Positions 58,395 to 64,000 of a DNA stretch of 64,000 nucleotides are shown here, in pieces. Location of the stretch: positions 620,001 to 684,000 of the forward strand of contig NC_016523.1 of NCBI RefSeq assembly GCF_000236905.1, in the 5' to 3' direction. This DNA comes from Tetrapisispora phaffii CBS 4417. Its lineage: Eukaryota > Ascomycota > Saccharomycetes > Saccharomycetales > Saccharomycetaceae. Both the position numbers and the translations under genes were made by a program. Each line of letters opens with the position of its first letter. Within the stretch, counting starts at the first letter, position 1. The notes beneath the pieces are model-generated. The model was not told where the DNA came from. It searched no databases and saw nothing but the letters and a program-made list of their open reading frames with translations.

Positions 58395-58985
58395 TTATTT
58401 CTTCTTTCTCAAGGGTTCATTTACTTCAAATGGTTTTAATGTTTTCAAGAACCGACGAGGGACATTGTTCCATTCTGGGTAGTATTCCATTCCCATTATT
58501 GAAGTTGACCACCAGTTATAAGGTAGCAGATTCTCAGGAACTGTTGGATTGTATTTCCATGTGCCGTTAACACCCCCAGACATGATTCCACCGGTACCTT
58601 TCTCGCCTGTCAAAACACTAAATGCTTCATGGTTCTTTTGCGGAAGGACAGGGTTATTTTTTTCTTGTGTTTCTTGTGTCGATAAAAAGTCATTATTATA
58701 CTTATTTATATTTCTGAAGAGTGGATTTTCTTTTACAGGATAAGTGATTGGTCTGTAACCACTAAACAATATGTCATTTGTTAATTTTGTTGATTCTAAA
58801 TATCTGGTAGTGGGTACTCTTGGTAAATTTTTGAAAATACTATTAAAAGTGGCACTATTGTGACCCGTAACAGAATGAGATGAGTCTACTGCCCTTGAAC
58901 TTGACATTGATTTCCTCTTCCAAAGAGATTTGTTCGTGCTTGAGAAAAACATTTTGCTATTCATCATGTAAAGTCTTTGTTTCAT
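58395..58985 (-). CDS. SUE1: Mitochondrial Pet20-domain protein Sue1
   Basis: 196 residues from ATG at 58985 (S. cerevisiae Sue1 206). Sue1, related to Pet20, is a mitochondrial protein needed for degradation of unstable cytochrome c forms; the mechanism is not known. The N-terminal ~35 residues (MNSKMFFSSTNKSLWKRKSMSSSRAVD) are basic with no acidic residue until the end, as in a presequence. The Pet20-type C-terminal region is visible: LPRVPTTRYLESTKLTNDILFSGYRPITYPVKENPLF and GGVNGTWKYNPTVPENLLPYNWWSTSIMGMEYYPEWNNVPRRFLKTLKPF. No enzyme motif. Position between PHB1 and TPO2/3 fits SUE1 on the chromosome XVI track. Confidence 0.88.
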   Translation of the reverse strand: MKQRLYMMNSKMFFSSTNKSLWKRKSMSSSRAVDSSHSVTGHNSATFNSIFKNLPRVPTTRYLESTKLTNDILFSGYRPITYPVKENPLFRNINKYNNDFLSTQETQEKNNPVLPQKNHEAFSVLTGEKGTGGIMSGGVNGTWKYNPTVPENLLPYNWWSTSIMGMEYYPEWNNVPRRFLKTLKPFEVNEPLRKKK

Positions 58986-60298
58986 TGTATAAGCGGTGTG
59001 TAAATTGTATGGTAATCTTTTATTGATTGTCTGTTTGTCTATGAATATGATGATATACAGTACAACATTATAGAATTATTATTTAAATGAATGTTTATAT
59101 ATATGTCTATATATGTATATATATATGTGTGTGGGTGTTTGTATTTAATTAATGCACCTGTGCATATCAGAGGGTGTAAAAAAATTAAGGGAAATGATTA
59201 AAAAAATCAAATCTCCGATAATCCCACCCTCATAATATTTCGCCCAAAAGAAGAACACAAAAGGAAAGATTGGATTACAAATTGCAGTTGATTCAGATAA
59301 ATAGCACATATATAAATCATTTCAAAGCCTATACATGTTACAGATGAATATAGAAGTATATGTATATAAGTATAGTTAAAAGAGTCGTTTACAAGACTCG
59401 CTTTTGACACTTGCAGTTGTTGACTCATGGGTGTCAAGATATTTCCATTCTCTCTTTTTCTCATGTACATCATATACAATCATGCGTTACTTATCATATT
59501 AAAACCATTGCATCTATAGCAGTAACTAGTTTCAAGAAGACTGGTTATAATTTTGTAATTCAATTGTATTTGTAGCAAAGGAGTTATCTTATTAAACATA
59601 AGCCTTTCTTGAAATTTTAGGAATGTAGAGGGGGACCTCCTCTGTGGAGTGGGGGAGCAATAAATGAAAGACCAATCGAGAACGAAATAAACTCATCGGA
59701 CTCCTCTTTCATCGTGATAAAGTGAAACTAGTCAGATGACTACCATGAAAGCATTATATAAGAGAGTATGTTGAGACATGTTGAGACATGCTGTATATAT
59801 TTTCATGAATCTTTGGGTGTAATGTAAAACAGATTGGCGTATTTTATAATTTGTTAATCTACAAAAAATGACGACAATTATTATTAAAAGTATTAATTAT
59901 TGTAGTTTATTATGTATGACAATTATGTAAATTAGGTGAAAATACAGTGTATTTACATATATTTTGTATTAAAAGATATTTGTTTCCTAAACAATCAGTT
60001 ATTGATTAGGTTGGTTTTTCGTAAAATGACGTTTTCCATAGTCAAAGTGCTTTCTTGACTAATAAATCTTGGATATGCAAAAACTTGTTAAAATCTCAAA
60101 TGGCATGAAATAATAATTAAGATCAATTGTGGAGACAAAAGTAGAGATTTTCTGTTTTAGTTAAAAAATAAAAGTAGTTTGAGAATGGAGGAAGAAGGGG
60201 GTGTGTGAAGTATTGTAAAATATCACTCTTTTGAATGATATTTCAAATAGAAAAATAAAAATAAAAGGAATTTGTTTTATAATGCCATCAACTCACAA
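58986..60298. other. 1.3-kb intergenic SUE1 / TPO2-TPO3
   Basis: Tail-to-head on the minus strand: holds the SUE1 promoter and the TPO 3' flank. It has TA/GT runs (59100-59140), two G-rich stretches (59631-59640 and ~59657-59667, including AGGGG and TGGGGG), and a repeated GTTGAGACAT (59771-59790). No gene; a 90-codon frame (59207-59479) has no family features. Confidence 0.6.
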
Positions 60299-62140
60299 CT
60301 ATTCCTCAACACCATCTAATGAATAATCTTTCTTAGATAATCTAGCTCTTAGTCCTTTACCAAAGGTGTAGAATAAGTATGGAATTAAAACCATCCCCGA
60401 GGCAATGAATGCTAATAACCAAGAAGCCCAATGTAAACCTAAATTATGGTACATTTGAGTTGTAAATAATGGGAAAGCAGCACCACCAGCGGATCTTAAA
60501 AACACTTTAGTGGCCAGGGCACTTGAAGCATATTGAGCGTAACAATCAATGATATAATTGTTCAATGAATAGTAAATCAAAACCATACCGTAACCGAAGG
60601 GTAAACCAGAAGATGCTGGAGCAACCCAAATGACCTTCTTGGTTGCTGTAGCACCTAACATCCATAAAGAAATAGCAGCAAATGGAGCACCGATCATAGC
60701 ACCTAATAAACGATCTTCTGGATTTGGCTTACGACGTCTTGTAATTGCTAAATATTTGTTTTCACAGTAGAAGGTCGTACATAAAGCCAATGAAGCACCG
60801 ATTAAAATTGGAATAAACATTAAACCGGTTAAATTGTCCTTGTAATCGTATAATTCACCAAAAATGACAGGGAAAGCAAAGAAGAAACCGTACAATAATG
60901 AATAAATTAACATAACGTAGAAACATGTCAAATCTAGAACAGGTTCAGTGACAGCAAAGTATAATGGTCTGACACAACAGGCTTTTAACATTTCATTCAA
61001 AGATAAACCTTGAGCTTCTTGTTCAGTCATAATTTTTGGATTACCTGTCTCTTTTCTCAATTTAGCAGCCTTTCTCTTTAAGATGACTGGAGCATAAGTT
61101 TCGGGAATAAGGGCAACAATGATCCACATGACACCGGCAAAAGCCATGTTAACCCAGAAAATCAAATCCATACGACCTGTAGAGACAGAAATAAAACCAT
61201 TAACTAATGGACCAAAAACTGGACCACAGTAAGGGGCATAGGCAAAGAAAGCGATAGCTCTACCTCTGGTATCATTTGGAAACATATCAGCAATGGAACC
61301 ACCGACTAAACATAAACCTGAAGAAGCCCAAACACCACAGAAGAATCTACAAATCATCAATGTCTGTGGGTTCTTGGCGACAGCACAAGGTATGTTGAAA
61401 ATGACATATAAAAACATAGAGACAAAGTAAGCGACTCTTCTACCGTAAATATCACTAACAGGAGACCAGATTAAGGGACCGAAAGAGAAACCAAGAACCA
61501 TTAATGAAACAGATAAGACAGCAACTTCAGAACCAACATGTAAATGTTTTTGAACGGTACCTAAACCACCAGCAATACAAGCAGAACCATAAGCAACACA
61601 AATAACCAAGATGGATAAAGTAATGGTGTAAAGCCATCTCAGTTTTAAAGACCAGTTATGTGGATTGGCTGGATCGCCTGTAACAAATGTAACAAATTCA
61701 ATTTCAGGGTCTAATTCTGGTTCATCGCCAGAGGTACCAGTTTTTTCAGCTTCTTTTAGATCACTATCGGAATTCGATGACGAATCATGTGTTTGTGATC
61801 TATCCATTTGTTTTGTTCTTGTTCTAGTAATCGTTGTGGAGTTTCTACCCAAAGAATGTAAAGTAGCTACTGGAACCAAACCAGTTGGAGTTTCCATTGT
61901 ATATTCTTCTGGGAAAATACTGTGCTTGTTACTAGTTGGAGCGTTGACATCTGGAATTGGGGCATCTGAGGTCAACCCCATGTCTTGCAGACTCTTGACA
62001 GTTTCAGTTCTAGATAAATTTAATGCAGCGCCACCATTGTCACCGGATGGTACATATTGCTGAGGTTGTTCTTCATTTCCTACACCGGTAGAACTTTCGG
62101 TGGAGTCGAAAGACTCAATATCTTCGTATTCGTTTGACAT
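60299..62140 (-). CDS. TPO2/TPO3: Polyamine/acetate exporter of the DHA1 family, Tpo2/Tpo3 type
   Basis: 613 residues from ATG at 62140 (S. cerevisiae Tpo2 614, Tpo3 622). Major-facilitator H+ antiporter of the plasma membrane that exports polyamines and, under weak-acid stress, acetate. A long cytosolic N-tail (~1-165) holds SRTETVKSLQDMGL, the motif FPEEYTMETPTGLVPVATL (~76-94), TRTRTKQ and a Ser-rich acidic block, then ELDPEIEFVTF and DPANPHNWSLKLRW at the start of the membrane part. Twelve helices follow; motif A is SPVSDIYGRRVAYFVS after helix 2-3. The C-terminus is KKDYSLDGVEE. N-tail phosphorylation is known in the yeast proteins. I cannot choose between the two labels. Confidence 0.95.
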   Translation of the reverse strand: MSNEYEDIESFDSTESSTGVGNEEQPQQYVPSGDNGGAALNLSRTETVKSLQDMGLTSDAPIPDVNAPTSNKHSIFPEEYTMETPTGLVPVATLHSLGRNSTTITRTRTKQMDRSQTHDSSSNSDSDLKEAEKTGTSGDEPELDPEIEFVTFVTGDPANPHNWSLKLRWLYTITLSILVICVAYGSACIAGGLGTVQKHLHVGSEVAVLSVSLMVLGFSFGPLIWSPVSDIYGRRVAYFVSMFLYVIFNIPCAVAKNPQTLMICRFFCGVWASSGLCLVGGSIADMFPNDTRGRAIAFFAYAPYCGPVFGPLVNGFISVSTGRMDLIFWVNMAFAGVMWIIVALIPETYAPVILKRKAAKLRKETGNPKIMTEQEAQGLSLNEMLKACCVRPLYFAVTEPVLDLTCFYVMLIYSLLYGFFFAFPVIFGELYDYKDNLTGLMFIPILIGASLALCTTFYCENKYLAITRRRKPNPEDRLLGAMIGAPFAAISLWMLGATATKKVIWVAPASSGLPFGYGMVLIYYSLNNYIIDCYAQYASSALATKVFLRSAGGAAFPLFTTQMYHNLGLHWASWLLAFIASGMVLIPYLFYTFGKGLRARLSKKDYSLDGVEE

Positions 62141-64000
62141 TATTTATAATCGTGTCTTTGTTGTTTTTTTCTCTCTCAGTTAATATATAGAAAATTATAT
62201 GGAGTTAAAAGGGAAAAAGTAAAGGCAAATTTTTAAAGTTTCTTGAAACAAAATTTTCAAACTTGTATGTAATTAATTTATTAGTTTGTTAAAATTATTG
62301 AAAATAAAAAATTAATTAGTTGAGGTTTATTTCAAATATATAACCAAATGCAATGAATATATAAATTAATATATATTTGTGAGTGTTGTAAACTTTGGAG
62401 GGGGGAGTGGAATGATTAAGTTTCAAATTATTTTGTTCCTAATTTGGTTTAATTAGTATTAATTAATTCATCAGAATATAAGAATTTTGTTAGATGTAAT
62501 TCCGTGATTTATAGAACTTAATTAAATATAAATTAACCGTTATTTATATAATTTATCAAAACTTAGACCACCGGAGTAAACGATAAGTATACTGTTAACT
62601 TTTCCACATTTGTTGTGATTGTTTCTTTTTTACTTTCTCACCTCTGTTGTTGAAATCATGTTGATTTGATTAATCCAAAGAATGAAATAAATAAACTCAT
62701 TTAGTATTGTTATTATCAATATCACTACAGCAATTACTATCAATATTTTTCGTTGTTTTTTTTTTTGTTAACATCAAACAAACACTAACAAATAATATAA
62801 TATACTAGGAATCAAGCAAGTATCATGAGAACAATGAGAAACTATCGATTGCTGATTGAGCTATCACTACTGGAAGTTACAAGAAATAGCAATTTCGATT
62901 AATTCTGGAAAAAAAAAGTTAAAACACTTTTTTCGAAATTAAATCACTCCTCTCATCTATTCCGGTAGTAGTATATCATAGTGAAGAGGTAAAAAAAATG
63001 AAGCCAAATCATTATCGTAAGAAAAACCATCAAATATTAAAAGGTGATAGATGGTGCTAACAGATATTTCAATCTTCAAGATTTTAATTTATTTTTCGAA
63101 AGACAAACGGACAGAGTGCATTGAACGTAGGCAGAGCGGGTTCTGTGATTTCATAGTAACTGACCAAAAAAAAAAATCATAACACATTAAGGGTAGAGAA
63201 CATACTATAAGAAGACAATATATAGTTAAATATAGTAATTAAAGTATTGGGAATTTGCAATATTTCACGTTTAAATTTCTCATATAATAAGAAATAAAAA
63301 AACAAAATTAACTTAAATTGCCTCTTTCGTAACATTTCAAAACAATTACTTATCCATTAGTTCTTACAAGCAAAACAGTAGAACAACAATAATCATGAAG
63401 TGCCGTTTCTTTTTTATGTGGTTCTTTTTGTTGTGGTGAATGAGCACTTACTCTGTCTAACATGTGCGACAATACACATGGGTTTTAGTTTTTGTAGGCG
63501 TGGTTTTCTTACTTTCGGTGTAGAACAACAACTGCATGACTATCGTAAATGACGATAGTAGTGGTTTTTTTTTAAGAAAGAGATCAAGTAAACTCGGCGT
63601 AGAAAGGAAAAATCCAACTGAATTATCTCCAGTTTCCTGCATGCATTTAATCAGGCAATTCCGTATATGCATGGTACATGCTACAGGAGTTTCAAAGTGC
63701 TCTGGAAAAGTACTGTGGAAGGGAGGACAATGTCATTTTACTTTTTCTTTTGCTTTGATATGTTACTTCCCCCTAGAAATGGCAAAACAAAAAAACAGAA
63801 GAAAAAAAGTCACTCGGAAGCTCTTCTAGAGGGTATTTCATCAAAAAGTTATTCTACGAATAGTTTTCAAGCCATATTAAGTGTAATTTCGTTTAGAGCT
63901 AGTAGTTTGCGCGCAGCGGCATGTCCGCCACTGTTACATACTGCACCAAACTGTATGCCCTCGTAGCAATGCTAAGTGACTGCAATAGATAGATCCGCCC
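62141..64000. other. 1.9-kb region upstream of TPO2/3, no gene recognised
   Basis: AT-rich with poly-A and poly-T runs. GGAGGGGGGAG at 62397-62407 includes AGGGG, a stress-response-type (STRE) core, ~260 bp before the TPO ATG. ACTATCGT / ACGATAGT (63539-63546, 63552-63559) is a perfect 8-bp hairpin with a 5-nt loop, followed by a run of nine T near 63565. Frames of up to 99 codons (63536-63966) are low-complexity and unfamiliar. The next gene must lie beyond the edge. Confidence 0.55.

Noticed and set aside
63536..63966. Overlapping 97- and 99-codon frames at the right end
   Set aside because: Low-complexity Lys/Arg/Ser runs, no start context or domain, overlapping frames on the same strand.
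1..64000. Centromere (CDEI-CDEII-CDEIII) and CRISPR-type arrays
   Set aside because: No TGTTTNTGNTTTCCGAA-type CDEIII core seen beside an AT-rich CDEII; the pentamer and TAA repeats are microsatellites without spacers.

Overview
This is an AT-rich chromosome segment from a budding yeast of the family Saccharomycetaceae. The evidence is compact, mostly intron-less genes whose products match Saccharomyces cerevisiae proteins along their length, one ribosomal-protein intron with GTATGT / TACTAAC / CAG signals, and yeast-type tRNA-Cys(GCA) and tRNA-Ile(AAT) genes. I could not run any database search; orthologue names come from recognising the proteins and their order.

Gene order is the strongest overall clue. 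Reading left to right, the genes match S. cerevisiae genes from two different chromosomes in alternation: a chromosome VII stretch (TEL2, MDR1, PCP1, GTF1, NOP7, SRB5, VMA21, VOA1, then YGR117C, YGR122W, PPT1, YGR127W, PHB1) and a chromosome XVI stretch (MRI1, an aldo-keto reductase like YPR127W, SCD6, NAT3, SPN1, TOM5, MSS18, LOA1, TAZ1, KAR3, RRP15, NOC4, YPR148C, SUE1). Genes that exist as pairs in S. cerevisiae (CLB1/CLB2, CLB5/CLB6, RPS23A/B, NCE102/FHN1, TPO2/TPO3) fall where the two tracks meet. These two stretches are sisters from the whole-genome duplication. Many genes of the combined ancestral order (for example NUP57, COG2, CTF4, RRP9, a MEP gene, ASN1/2, UTP8) are absent here. The best reading is one track of a post-duplication species that lost a different set of copies from S. 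cerevisiae, such as a Vanderwaltozyma- or Tetrapisispora-like yeast. That assignment is inference.

Layout: 1-480 is the start of a mitochondrial flavin-reductase-like gene running off the left edge. 1.1-14.1 kb is the TEL2 to VOA1 block, including the V-ATPase assembly pair VMA21/VOA1. 14.8-21.4 kb holds MRI1 and the convergent mitotic and S-phase cyclins, with cell-cycle promoter elements. 21.4-24.3 kb is a gene-poor stretch with tRNA-Cys, a degenerate LTR-like tandem repeat and a phased CCAAT array. 24.3-44.4 kb is dense with housekeeping genes. 44.4-49 kb holds tRNA-Ile, NOC4 and repeats. 49-62 kb holds membrane and mitochondrial genes (RTA1-like, NCE102, PHB1, SUE1, TPO2/3). 54.4-55.7 kb is a striking GC-rich non-coding island. 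62.1-64 kb has no convincing gene.

Functional groups: ribosome production (NOP7, RRP15, NOC4, RPS23), two of which carry RRPE/PAC promoter pairs; cell cycle and spindle (two cyclins, KAR3); V-ATPase assembly; phospholipid acyl transfer (LOA1 and TAZ1, head to head); mitochondria (PCP1, GTF1, TOM5, MSS18, TAZ1, PHB1, SUE1). Nothing resembles a new defence or biosynthetic system. The most unusual items are a 219-residue soluble protein sharing a 19-residue motif with the tail of the TPO2/3 transporter, five CCAAT boxes at exact 11-bp spacing, the LTR-like repeat near tRNA-Cys, recurrent GATG-core pentamer arrays, and the GC island.
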